Part shown: in pieces, positions 24,606 to 37,141 of the stretch
Layout: each line of letters starts with the position of its first letter
Position numbering within the stretch: position 1 is the stretch's first letter
DNA from: Pagrus major
Lineage: Eukaryota > Chordata > Actinopteri > Spariformes > Sparidae
Direction: 5' to 3'
Assembly (NCBI RefSeq): GCF_040436345.1
Contig: NC_133225.1
Coordinates: forward strand, 19,510,040-19,574,039
Length of the DNA stretch: 64,000 nucleotides
Position numbers and translations under genes: made by a program
Notes under the pieces: generated by a model
What the model was told of the DNA's origin: nothing
The model's database searches: none
The model's input: only the letters and a program-made list of their open reading frames with translations

Positions 24606-26336
24606 GAAGCGAGCTCTGTTTTAAAAATGTGAGATTGACCCTTTAAAGCGCACTAACAAGGAATGTAAAAAGAAAAGTTCATAATAAGATCAATGTTTTC
24701 AAATTGCCTCATTTCGGCTTATCACATAGGCCGAATACCAGATACATATACGTTTGGAAAATTAGCTTTTACCGTTTTGCAATATCAGATGGAACTATCT
24801 CTAATTAATTAAAATGTTACGTGACTAGCATGATGTAAGGCATCGTTTTTTACTGGGAATTCTTAAGCAATGAGAGACAGCATCATTTCTTAAGTGCCAG
24901 CAAGCTTGCATCTTCTTTGTCTCAGCACCCTCCATAATCCAACTCTTCTCCCCTCTTTCTTGGCAACATGTACAAGGGAAGGAGGTGTCTCACAGCAAAT
25001 AGAAAAATACACCGATCATCCTCATCTGACCCTAATCTTGGTTTGCTTGGTTTTGTTGTCATAAGAGGGGACATACTGAAAGCTCTGACACCTACTGCAC
25101 CTCAGACAGAACAAAAGAAAGGAGTCAGATTCAAAATAACAATGAATACATGTTGCTCTCATATGATATGCTTCTATTACTTAAGCGCAATGCTTTTATT
25201 TAACCTCAGCTGTTGCATTAGACACAGCAGATTAATCTGATGAGTGCATTTCCTCCCTTAGGAAACATTTGCAAAGCTGATTTTTTAAAATAATTTTAGA
25301 TGTGGGTTGTTTACATCCATGTAAACAAACATTACCCTGTTGGGCATCCAGTGGTCAAAATCTCCACAGTATACTTTTAACTTCATAGCATCATATAGAA
25401 ACATATTCGTATGAATGTAGTGTAAGTATCAGTAAAGTCAGAGAGAGACTTGCAGAGAGAATCAGGACATGTAAAGTGACTGAATAATGTTTCCACTGTA
25501 TCACTATCAGTAAATGGGGCAGTGCTGTTGAATGAGGTACTCAACCTCCAGAACCAAAGTGCACTATGCTGCTTTTGTGTAACTGTGGGAAACAGGTATG
25601 GCGATGACGCTGCTAACATGCTAACATGCTAAAAAGAAACTTTCCTCTTAAGATTATTAACAAAAACCCTTCACATTTCCTTGTGTGAGAGTAGAAGTGA
25701 TCGAATGAGTCATGGTTAGCATCAGCAGGATCGATCCTGTTCCTAAGGATCCTCACTTAATACTTAACTCTCTCTGTTTATTCACACACATTCACACTCA
25801 CACACACCGTAACAACCAGTCTCAAGGTCAGCAGTCCTTCATTCATATGGAAGTGTTTGTGCTGAATCTGTCAGAGTAGCTGCTCGTGAAAAGAGAGGCC
25901 GAGAGTAGATGAAATGATCAGGGTGAGTAGCTATGGGCAAATGAACTTCAAATTGTAACTTCGACATAAAACAAGCCAAAGCCAAAGACTTGAACATGGA
26001 TTTCATATCACGTTGAAAACTAAAGGGCTTCACAGTAATACACACAACTTAAACTTCATTCAAGTCTCATGCACTTGATTACATGAAATAATGCCTTCAA
26101 AGAAGTTGGTATTAAAAAAAGTAAGAAAAAAAGGCATAAAGTGTTTGAGTACTACCTTGGAGATTTATTTAAATATTGAAGATGCTCTAGCTATGTAGTT
26201 TCTGACAATGCTCTCTTGTTTTACATTAATAGTCGTATAAATGTAGTGGAGTAGAAGGATGTTTTCTCTCTGAAGTGTCGAATAAAAATGTTGAACAAGT
26301 GGGCTTCAGGCTTCAGTTCCTCCCAAATTGCTTTCA
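24606..26336. other. Intergenic, no gene recognised
   Basis: Non-coding sequence with short open frames and a brief CA-rich stretch near 25785-25806. Nothing assignable. Confidence 0.45.
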
Positions 26337-27030
26337 GCTGTTCAATTTTAAGTGCTGTGTCGTAGGCAACTGGACTGGTTTCAGTTTGTTGAAGACGTTG
26401 CACCTCTCATCCAAGAGGCCTCTTCAGTTCTAACTAACTGGAGAGGAGTTTGCAGGCTTTTACACTCTGTGTGGGTGTGACCTCACAGAGTCGTTAGGGA
26501 CACATGTGAGCTCTGAGTTTCAGAGTCGTTAGGGCCACTTGAGTCACTGACCCAACTGGCCTTCATGTGGGTTGCTAGGGCTACCTGAGCCCAGGTGTGA
26601 ATGGTTGTTAAGCTGTCTGGGGAGAGAACTCAGTACAGCATTGTAGGTGGGTGATAAGTAATGTCTTAGGCCACCAACTCTGTTCAAAGACGGTCGTTCC
26701 AGTTTGACATAGATGGATTCTTTTACTCCTCTTTCAAACCATCTGTCTTCTCTGGCCAAGATGTTTACATTGTTGTCCTCAAAGTAATGATTTTTCTCCT
26801 TCAGATGTAAGTGGACAGCAGAGTCTTGACCTGAGGAGTTGGTCCTCCTGTGTTGTGCCATCCGTTTATGGAGAAGTTGTTTTGTCTCCCCAGTGTACAA
26901 ATCTGTGCAGTCCTGGCTGCATTGAACAGCACAAACTACATTACTCTGCTTATGCTTGGGTGTTTTGTCCTTAGGATGGAAAAGTTTCAGGCTTAGCATG
27001 TTGCTAGGTTTCTCACACATGTCCTTAATG
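26337..27030 (-). mobile_element. Penelope-like element, 5'-truncated, GIY-YIG end
   Basis: The minus strand encodes about 158 residues with an intact C terminus. A cysteine-rich linker (CAVQCSQDC) leads into the GIY-YIG domain LYTGETKQLLHKRMAQHRR. Next come HLKEKNHYFED, REDRWFERGVKESIYV (candidate catalytic Glu) and PSLNRVGG (candidate Asn). The ORF ends in NPHEGQLGQ. Downstream on the minus strand is the typical fish Penelope 3' region (CCTCTTGGATGAGAGGTGC, then CAGTCCAGTTGCCTACG). The RT domain is absent, so the copy is truncated and non-autonomous. The usual YIG is YTG here. Confidence 0.75.
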
Positions 27031-27270
27031 ACTCTTTAAGGACACTCCCACGTAGAGTTAAGGGCAGGACACTTTGTTCCTTTTTATATTTGTATTTACA
27101 AGGTCTGATGGCCCTTGTTGAGCAATCAATGGAGGTTATTTTTGGTCAGTTGAAAGTCCCAGTCCGAATCAGGCCGACTCTGTAAAAGAGCAACGCACCA
27201 ATTTGGCCTTAAACTCCATTATAGCCCAGACTTACATTTGTCTCAAATTTGGGAGCAGTTTGTTTGAGTG

Positions 27271-27331
<61 letters not shown>

Positions 27332-27332
27332 G

Positions 27333-27407
<75 letters not shown>
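27271..27407 (+). repeat. (AATC)15 joined to (TCTA)n microsatellite
   Basis: Fifteen uninterrupted AATC units (27271-27330) pass through AGTC into about 18 TCTA units (27333-27407). No interruptions are visible, which suggests high mutability. Confidence 0.97.
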
Positions 27408-27409
<2 letters not shown>

Positions 27410-30400
27410 TTACATATTCCAGGTTATTAAAATGTCCTTGTGATTGATCATTACCTCTGAGAACTAATTACTCTGGAAGAGTAATTTGTGTGATTTGTCA
27501 AGAGAGGAAAATATCACTTCAATCATTTACAAAGTCTGTGGGGAAGGAGATATATTTCATTTACAATCAATACTGATAATTAAAACAAAAAAAACCTGCT
27601 GCCACTTTTAAATAATCAAAACACAGAAGCCTGAGGCATGACGACTCGATGAGAGAGAGCTCCCAGTTTGCTGAACTGTGTATCTATTCCAGTAATCACA
27701 CCACCTCAAAGAGCCTGATTCCGTATTCAGTGATCAATCTGACACTGGTAGGTAATCATGTCATGTTTAATGAACCTTCATGAAATAATCCTCATTTCAC
27801 GAGTAAGTGATACAGATGATAAGAGTGAATAATTTAATACCACACATGGAATCACATAGCATTTCTGTTTATCATGAATAATAAATGTCCGCTGGGCAGA
27901 TGTTTACCGAGCCCTGACAAGACTGATGCATGTTAATAAGTGATCATACTGACCTTTCACACACGTATATCATTTTCATGGGGTTTCACAGGGTTTCAAA
28001 GAAATAACCAGATCTAAGAGATTTATGACGCTTAATGTCAAATTTGCAAAGCAGAAATATCTTGATGAATTTTGTTTGATTAATATAAATAATAAATAAT
28101 AATCATAATAATCATAATAACAGTAATGATAAGAGGTTTTTGATCAGCCCTGCATTGTCCGCTAGTATGAAAGCCCTTTTCTGCCAGTAAAAAGAAATTG
28201 ATGAATACTTGATTAAAAATAAATCCAATGGTAAGTCATAATTATGAGATAAAAGTAATAATAATGACATTAAAAAGTAATAATTACGAGATAAAAAGTC
28301 AAAATTAAGTTTCATTGTTCTTTTTAACTGGCAGAAGTGGGCTTCCATACACTACTGTAGTGTAAAATAGAGAAAATCTTGTACGAACATCTTTTTGAAT
28401 AATGCCACCTAACAAATGTCAGTGTGCAAAATAGAGCTTATAATGAAGTTTCAGACATGGACTTGTCATTAGTATAAATGCTATTGCTAACTGCTAGCTA
28501 ATCACTGGCCATCAGCCACAGATACAGTGAAATCCTCACATTAGCTCTGCGTGTGTGTTTGCAGCTGTATTTTGGAGGGTAAAGATTGCTCTTGCTCGCA
28601 TTGGATCACATTTTATACTCAAAACATTAGAATTCTGTACTTTAGTCACTAACAGTGCAGCACTAAGAGGGTGACATGCTGAGCAGGACTGGCAGATTTC
28701 TTGTTTTGGGCACTGTGCTGTCAGTGTAGATTCAGTTGTAGCCATGACAACTTGAAAGCTTGTCCTTTCAGTGAAGTCCATTATATCTGAAATCACATAT
28801 GGGCTGCTTGATATTCCTCAACATCAGGGGTTGTAATGGTTATCTCAACAACTAATGTGTCTGTCACGTTCCATGAAGCACGTTCTCACACAACTGGTGG
28901 CTTTTAATGGTAAAAACATCAACTACACATGAACCACATATCTAGACTTCAGTTTCCAATCAATAAAAAACCCTGATTACTTTATCTCCTCACTTATAAC
29001 AGTGGACAAGACATTTTTTCTATGAAGGCATTATCCTATGTAAATATTAACCATCAGCCCAGTCCCTAGAATAAAATGTTGGTTGTAAACGTCTATCCTC
29101 ACCATTGAAAGGTGTTCACAACTGGTTGAGAAGTGAACGTTTTTTGACTGACTATTTGAAGACGTTAATTAAATGTTATTTTTAGACCATGTTTCACTGG
29201 GACTATCAATAATGACTTTGAACTTAGAAATTTGAATGTGGTTTCTTTTAGTCAGGCTTTAAACCTATTTCACCAGCACAGCCACTACAATAATAATGGG
29301 TGACAGCTCCTATTTACTTCTTTAACATGTGAAGTTTGCCCTACAACTCATGGTGCGGAGCAGTTGAGGCTGTGACGCTCAAAGCACTTGTGCATGCGCT
29401 TTATAGCAGCAAGTGCAATGTCTTATTTTACATAATTTGCTTTGCAGTAAAGCTGCTCATATTAGGATGTTATGGAAGCTTTTTGTTAGCAGTTCACAGC
29501 TATATTGTTCCATATTTCTGGTATTTTATACGTAAAATTAAATGCGTTGAAATGACGTCTTTGTATAGACCACATTTCACCTGCCAGTGCAATATGACTT
29601 TTCACTATCGTCTCTCTTTCAATCTACAAATGAACAAATTATCAAAATAATTGCACAAATCTGTGTTTTGTGACAGCATAAACACATTCTAGACGGTTGA
29701 AAAAAGGTCTTCAGACTGGAAATCTCTTGGTTGAAATCCTGGTTTGTGCTGAATGGGTCATATTACATGTTTATGACCTGACTTTCATGTTGGGAGCTGG
29801 AGGGGATGGTGGTGGATATTTTTAGGAAGGCGCCGAAACAATTACCTACAGAACAGTCGCAAGAATAAAATATCCTGCTATTTATTTAATGTGTCTGCCA
29901 AACCCTGGATACATAAACATTTCTAAGTGTCATATTAACAGAGCCAAGCCAGACACCACTGTTTGAGATCTGTATTACTGTGCGTGACACAACCAGATAT
30001 TTTAAAAAAAACATCTGGATAATTAACAGCCGTGTTTGAGTCGACAGAGCCTAGTGAGGCAAAACATGATCTTGTCCTAACCCTGACCAAGTGGATTTGT
30101 GCCAACTGTAACCCTGAAGCACACCGTTGTCCAAACATAAAACGTATCTATGTACAACATATACAATATAACATTTATTCTGGCGATAATAACAAGTTAA
30201 TTTTCTCTGTGTGTGTGTGTGTGTACGTGGATGAAGAATAATGTCTTCTGATGCACACTCATTTTAACAGGAGCACTCACTATAGTGGCGTAAGAATCCT
30301 CTCATTCACAAATCATCTTCATTATTTTATAAAAAGCAGCTTCATCAAATCAGTCCTGTCAGTATTTGCCTGAAATGCTCTTGTTAATGGATTTTTACTA

Positions 30401-31389
30401 TTGTGAATACATTTAGTTTTCAGTCTGTGGAAGAACTCCAACTGGGATATTACAGATATTTAATATGCCTGAAAATTGCTACAGTGCTCACAATGCATAA
30501 AATGGAGACTATTCGAGGACAAGATGATTGGTTCCCATTGACTGCAGTCATTAGTAAGAAATGGTTCACAGCAGTTGCTAATTTATGTAGCCAGACTATT
30601 GTATGTACAATATGTTATTTCGGCAGGGAACATGATTGCACTAGTGTTTAGTCATGACACTTCATTTCAGTAACAGACGGAAGTGTATGATGTTTTAATC
30701 AACAATCCAATATGTATTTATGTCTGTGAATTTCATGATAATCCTTCTACATATGTAACAAGTAAAAATTCTGTTATTCACTCAGAAATGTCAAAGATAT
30801 GTTAAGTTATTTTTTATGAAATGTCTGATTTGATTGCTGGGAATGAGTCCAGCTGGGGAACACTTGACTTGACATGTCATTTATCAGTCCAAATGTAGTG
30901 AATGAATAGGCAGTAATCTGGTGATTAACGAGAGAAAAAAAGGCCTATAAATGGGAAATAACAAAAGCAATCAGTGGTTCAGCAGGAAGTTTGACCGGCG
31001 CGATGTGGGCGGTTTGGGTGGCTGAAAGAGACTGGAAGATGTAAAGCTACATAAAACCCTTATTGATCAAACATATCAAAATTATGCAAAACCACAGATA
31101 AGTTCAAACTTAACGTTTCCTAATTTCTCGACTACACGTCTGTTTTGGTTCAGTTTTCTATTTATTTCTTGTCACGAGGCTGTGCTCATGGTCTGTTTAG
31201 GTTTAGGCACAAAAACAAACTTGGTTAGCTTTAGGAAAACATCAATAGCAACTGTCTGTCTAACTGTCTGCAGTCATGCTAGCTGCTCTGTGTGACACGG
31301 CAGGTCTTTGAGCTAAATGCGCACATTAGCATGCAAACAATAGCATGGCTTATGTGCTGATGTTTACCATGTTCACCATCTTTTGTGTG
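27408..31389. other. Intergenic, no gene recognised
   Basis: About 4 kb of AT-rich DNA. It holds AATAAT-type low-complexity sequence at 28079-28135 and a GT tract at 30209-30224. No coding family was recognised; the 104-codon frame at 29336-29650 has no motif. Confidence 0.45.
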
Positions 31390-31620
31390 TAAGGGCCCAG
31401 ACACACCTAGCCAGCATCACAAAACTATTGACGATGAAGGCTGATGTGTCATCTCATGTTGCCTGTGTCTTAGCCAAAAAAGCTGCTCTTCAATGCTCTG
31501 CCAGGACTACAGCCAATGGCCAACTTGCTTGTACGCTCTCCGCCTACGTGACAGTAAATAAGTCTCATGCCACCAGGAAGAGGACGTCTGTATTTGTCAT
31601 TCAAATAGGGAAACCTGAAC
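31390..31620. repeat. DNA-transposon left end (non-autonomous)
   Basis: AAGGGCCCAGACACACCTAG followed by a GACGATGAAGGCTGATGTGT-like segment resembles the end of an abundant fish TIR element. Its opposite-type end is seen separately at about 21295. No transposase is present. Confidence 0.4.
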
Positions 31621-32989
31621 TGTGGACATACAAATTGTAGTTAAGCAGCATTTTTGACACCACTCTCCCTAATATAGCCACTTCTAATTCACGATATGTC
31701 TGATAAAAAGTTACAAATGGCGCTGGCAGAGGCGAAAAATAAGAAGAAACCGCCCTAATGGGTGAAATCAGAGATACTGCAGTGACAGCTTGAAAAGTTC
31801 CTAAATGTTGAGCCAGGGACACAATTTTACCAATAAATAACTTTTTGCAAATATAATTACTACTAGATAATCTTCTAAGCTTGCTGAATGCATGTCCATC
31901 CTCATCGAACATTCGCAACGGTGATTTTTGAAGTATTTAATATCCTCAATGGTTGATTCGTGTTGAGCGTGCACTCTTTTTCTAACATTACTTTGCTTAC
32001 CTGTTGATCGGTGGAATAGTGTGACACCACTGACAAGACTTTGGAAAAGTGCCTGCTTGTGCGTTCTCATGCTTGAGATTAACAAAATGGAGACAAAATC
32101 ATGGAAAAAACAGCTACTAGAGGTCTAATACTCCACAGGGAACCATTAGCATCCAAAATAATCTCAGAAGGTCAGGAAAGTTTCTCAGATTTTTTAAATT
32201 ATACACGTCCTGCAGAGGCAGGAAACCATCTCTGCTCATAGTACATTTACCCCACTTTTCAAAACTATATGAGGGAAAATAGAAATTAACATTATTACCA
32301 TGAAAAACTGTGTACAATTTGGCTGATGATATATTGAATAGGCATGGTAAGTTTTAACATGTATTCTGGCAGTTGTGGACATGATCCATGGTGGTCGATA
32401 TCCTTGATTACTGAAGGATATTCATATGCAGTATTTACACTGACTGTCACCAGTGTCTGTTTCACAGCTGCAATGCCAGACGCAAGGTGCTCATGGGATA
32501 TTTCTCAAGTCATAAGCAAAGGGAGGGTAGACAGTGGTGATGACTGGACTAGCTAAGGCCATATCATAAATAGGAGCAGGAAGGCAGATGGAGGCTACAA
32601 ACACGATGCATTTTAATTTTTACCTTAAACTCTTTTTTCCCTTCAGAGGCTCTGATGAGTCATGGGAGGTAAATTGCAGGAGCAGTTCACTAAGGTTTTC
32701 CTTTTCTATAAAGATTATCATATTCTTTATTTAAGGCTGCATTACCAGATAAAAAAAAGTAGCCCTCGAATTTAAAGTTGCTGAGAGCGTTGATGCCGTA
32801 AAATCAAAACAGAGAGCTGATGTTAATTTCTCTGTAGAAATGAATAGTTTTGCAGAACTTAGTAATATTTATCTGTGGGTTCATCACTATTAGTGACCCT
32901 GTTGCATTACATTTGGCCATTTCAGCCACTGGTATTGATTAATGCAGCTTTTTATAATAAAGGTGCCAGAATTCTATTGAAAAATCACA
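31621..32989. other. Intergenic, no gene recognised
   Basis: Two overlapping minus-strand frames of 94-105 codons (31601-32085) show no recognised family. Nothing else can be assigned. Confidence 0.4.
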
Positions 32990-33195
32990 CAACCCTGTTT
33001 TAAAAATAAGTTGGGACACTGTGTAATACACAAATAAAACAGAATGTGATCATTTGCTTTTCCCTTTTGATATATTCACAATTGAAAACACTACAAAGAC
33101 AATATATTTATTGTTTTACCTCATCAACTTCATTGATTTTGCTTATTCTGAATTTGATGCCAGCAACACTTTAAAAACAAGTTAACAGGGGCAAC
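32990..33195. repeat. TIR transposon fragment, same family as 10453-11320
   Basis: Starts CAACCCTGTTTTAAAAATAA then GTTGGGACACTGTGTAATAC, matching the left end of the intronic element at 10453. It ends near CAACACTTTAAAAACAAGTT, a degraded right terminus. Confidence 0.55.
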
Positions 33196-33950
33196 AAAAG
33201 TGATTGCATCTTGTTTTTTTACCTATGTATGTGTCCCCTTTACTGCTCCCTCTCAGTTTTTGATGTGCCTGAAAATAACCATTTATAGATGGGCAATATC
33301 TAGATCTTGCAATTTGGTACACAATCCCTTTATATTGCCAAGGAAATGGGGGCTAAAAGGATTACTATCCATTCATAAATATGTATTCAATTCAATTCAA
33401 CTTTTTATATCTACTACTCAATTCTATTCATAAATATAACATGCTGCTATCAATGTATCCACCCCTCTCATCAATGTCAATACATGAAAGGTTCAGATAT
33501 CTGCGTTTTTGTGTTTTTTCCAAAGTAATGTGTTTCTTCAGGGAATATCAGGGAATATGCCAATACAATGACAGCACATCCTGCAACAGGTTTCATTTGT
33601 TGCTCGTCACACTTCTAAAACAATTAGTGAGATAGGAATCATGCTGTGTGCAATAAGCCTTAATTGATAATTTTTAGTTAAAATGGCAATTTAAACTTAT
33701 TATACTACACACACTTGAACCAATTCAAATACAAATCATTGTGCCTCTAAACTTTGAAAAACCAAAACGATCAACAACCCCATACCAAATTGACCAAATA
33801 GGTTAGTTGCTAATGACTACAATGACTAACTACAGATATAACCCTTCACAAATCAATGCGGCCGTTGCAGCAAACCAGTGACAGACGAACCATCGCCATA
33901 CCGTCACAGTTTAGTAAGTAGAGTAAATAAGTTAGTAAGTGAGTATAAAA
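33196..33950. other. Intergenic, no gene recognised
   Basis: AT-rich DNA with an ATTCAATTCA tract near 33387-33430. No gene recognised. Confidence 0.45.
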
Positions 33951-34079
33951 CTACTTGGTTAGGTTTTGGGTCTATAACCACTTGATTAGGTTCAGGGCCC
34001 AAAGCTACTTTGTTAGGTGTAGGGTCTTCAACTACTGGTTAGGTTGAGGGTCTTCAACTATTTTTTTAGGTTTAGGGAC
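33951..34079 (+). repeat. Minisatellite, about 27 bp unit, 5 copies
   Basis: Five imperfect units of the form CTACTTGGTTAGGTTTAGGG plus TCTTCAA lie head to tail. The array ends exactly where the Tol2-like terminus begins. Confidence 0.75.
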
Positions 34080-35745
34080 CAGAGGTGTCAAGTAACGAAG
34101 TACAAATACTTCGTTACCTTACTTAAGTAGAAATTTTGGGTATCTATACTTTACTGGAGTAATTATTTTTCAGCCAACTTTTTACTTCTACTCCTTACAT
34201 TTTCACGCAATTATCTGTACTTTCTACTCCTTACATTTTAAAAATAGCCTTGTTACTCGTGAAATTTCGCTGCGCCTCTGATGCGCCTCCGGAGGTAGTA
34301 TCAGAGGCACAGTATTGGTGAACCGATCCAGTGTGAACGGATAAGCCGGCAGTGCGGAGTGGGGGCGTGTGACCGTCTGGTGTTCATTGTCTGATAACTG
34401 TACAGGTCCTTCACTCAACAAAATATTGATAAATGTCCCACAAAGCAACGTTACAGGACTAAACAACAGTAATGTAGTAACTGGTCGTGTCTTTGGCAAC
34501 TTATATGAGGAAAAAAATACTGCAGTTATTCGTGGAGAAGTGTCTGGCCGACCGACTCTTCGTCACATTTCTGCCTGAAAAAACAGCATCTGTCCCCGGC
34601 AAAAAACTTTAACTCACCAACTGTTTGTTGCAGTGAAGACTTCAGTGAACTTTCCCCCATAAACAGCCTCCCTCCCCACAAGTGAAAGAGTCAGACAGTG
34701 TCCCGTTTACTGATGGTGATTATGTAATTATGTAATTAAGAGAAAAACGTAACTTTGTCACTTTCCAGGATGTTTGGTGGGTCAGGATCCCAATCACAGC
34801 ACATTATAACAGCATCCATATGATTATAAACAGTCAGCAGATACATGTTTAGATTAACAGGAGGACACCGGGGGAAACACTTTGAAAAAAACACACACGT
34901 CATCATCATGACGTGTACCATCACGCCTCTTTTGGAGCCGCGGCGCCGGCTTTCTGTGTGAATTACATTTTTTTTTGGATGTACTTTAAAAAAAACTGTT
35001 TTCTAATGTAACATTAACTTGATATTGGTATTAAAAAATGTTTTAATACATAATCCATGTCTTATTATAAATTAGGATGTTATGGTATCAATCTGAAAGG
35101 TAAAACCATCGAATTTTACTCAATGGCCTTTGTGCCCTGTCATGTGGACTTGGTGTCCCTAAAAAAAAAGTGAAGGCCAAATGGCCTTGCCCCTAAAATG
35201 ATGAAATTCCAACCCTGTCCGACACCCTATTGGTTTGTACGCGATCCATCGCCCCTGCACATGACACAAATCACGTCACACTCCAGCAAGGACATAGCAG
35301 ACTTTATGTATGTAGCCTAGTACGAAGATGTTCGTGGCAGAGACTCAAGAGAACTTGAGCAAAATGTCACAGATGTTAATGCTCAGTAGTACACATATAT
35401 GGTTCTTTAATATATTTGCATTGTACTAAAATGCATTCATTTTCAATGGGCATATATGAGGCTGAAACAGGTAGCCTAGTGCATCCCAAATTTTTCAACA
35501 TTAACATTTTAATATAACATTATAGTCATTATGGCCTTTAGAAAAATGTTTTTTGGGGGAGGTGGGGTAGTGCACTATAGGCCCCTGTGGCACGGCCTAA
35601 GCTTTTGTCCTTAATGGCATTTTTTCCCCTTACATTACTTTTACTTTTATACTTTAAGTAGTTTTGAAACCAGTACTTTTACACTTTTACTTGAGTAAAA
35701 AGCTTGAGTTTGATACTTCAACTTCTACAGAAGTATTGTGTCGTA
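34080..35745. mobile_element. hAT (Tol2-like) non-autonomous element
   Basis: The left end CAGAGGTGTCAAGTAACGAA carries the Tol2-group terminus CAGAGGTGT, followed by ACTTAAGTAGAAATTTTGGG and CTTTACTGGAGTAA subterminal repeats. The right part (about 35640-35745) has the matching inverted TACTTTTACACTTTTACTTG and GAGTTTGATACTTCAACTTC, but no clean terminal ACACCTCTG. The interior has no transposase. The right terminus is decayed and no 8 bp target duplication could be confirmed. Confidence 0.6.
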
Positions 35746-36633
35746 AGCTGCTTCCACAGTCAATAATATGGTTGTTTTCCTGATGAGGATAGGCTGACAA
35801 TGATGATCCCAGTGTCTCCTCCTCTTCCACAGCTCTTTATGTTGCTAAATAATAATTAATGTATTTGATTGTCTATTGCAGGGGATGTAATGAAATTGAA
35901 CTGTAGGTTTAACGTTTAGCCCTTTAACTTTTAAGTTTTTGTTACACTTATTTCTTGCCTTCCAACAAACATACAATACAGTACACTGTCTATATTCACT
36001 CTGCCTCCCCCTTATTGTTTCATGCTGCTCTCCATTTCTCTCTTGGGAGTCTGTTGACAGTCCTTTGTACAGAAACTTTTGAGTCACAGCCTAATGGCTG
36101 TTCACAGGAAACATCAATGTTTGCAAAAGGCTACCCACTGACTAGCTGACAAAGACACAGCCTGGTCTAATTTTTATGGTATCAGAGTCTTATTTTATAC
36201 TATACCTTGGGTGTTTGCCTCAAGCTGCTGTCTGGTATTTGATGGGATCCCACTGACAAACATAACTAAAACTTTTGATCTCACCTTGACCTGCTTGATG
36301 ATGACCTGCTTTGCCTCCTTTTAGTGCTCCACAGCACATGAACTGGGAAATCAAATCTAACTGTGAAACAACGAAAGGCCTCCTCTGACTCTCTCTTGTA
36401 GGCCAAGAGTTCATTAACCATTAAGTGATCCCATTGAGATTACTTAATGTAATCCCACTTTGCTAGTTTGTGGAGTGGTAAAGTAATGGCCAGTGACTCT
36501 TGACCTCAGTATCAATTATGATGTTATCTAAAGGAAAATGTGTCACAGTGAGTGGCTCCATGGTGGATCCTTGGGTAATGTTAGTCTTTCCATTACTGCA
36601 TCACACTGACACTTTACTTCAGAGTATCATTAT
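35746..36633. other. Intergenic, no gene recognised
   Basis: No coding family or repeat boundary recognised. Confidence 0.45.
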
Positions 36634-37141
36634 CAGCCTTCATGTGGGTTGCTAGGGCTAGGTGAGCCCAGGTGTGAATGGTTGTTAAGCTGTCTGGGGA
36701 GAGAACTCAGTACAGCATTGTAGTTGGGTGATAAGTAATGTCTTAGGCCACCTCCTCTGTTCAGTTATGTCTGGGTGTTTTGTCCTTAGGATGGACAAGT
36801 TTCAGCCTCGGCGTGTTGGTAGGTTTAAAGTGAACTGGGATACGATGTTTATTGAAGATCCTCCTGAGTTTCTCAGATGTTCCCGCGACATATGGAATGA
36901 CGATGTTGTTACGTTTTCTTGTCTACTCGTCTCTGTCTGCTCTGGATCTTTTAGCGGTTTTGAGAAAGGTCCAGTTTGGGTAGCCACAGGTTTTAAGTGC
37001 TCCCATGATGTGCTTCTGTTCCTTCTCTTTCCCCTTTGGCTTAGTGGGCACGTTAACGACTCCTGTCCAGTTGCCTATGATACAGCACTTAGAATTACCA
37101 TAACCTGGATGACTGAAAACCTTCATCAACATCATGTGGAT
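36634..37141 (-). mobile_element. Penelope-like element, internally deleted second copy
   Basis: Bases 36634-36790 match 26557-26982 nearly base for base, except that the central GIY-YIG region is missing (junction in TCTGTTCA / TTATGTCTGGG). Further along, the minus strand reads NNIVIPYVAGTSEKLRRIF then HRIPVHFKPTNT and, upstream, GYPNWTFLKTAKRS. This is the linker between the RT and endonuclease of Penelope-like elements. Beyond about 37066 a piece of Penelope 3' tail (CTGTCCAGTTGCCTATGATA) lies in the opposite orientation, giving a fold-back arrangement. Confidence 0.65.

Noticed and set aside
27249..27443. Frame with NQSI and YLSI repeats
   Set aside because: Translation of the AATC/TCTA arrays.
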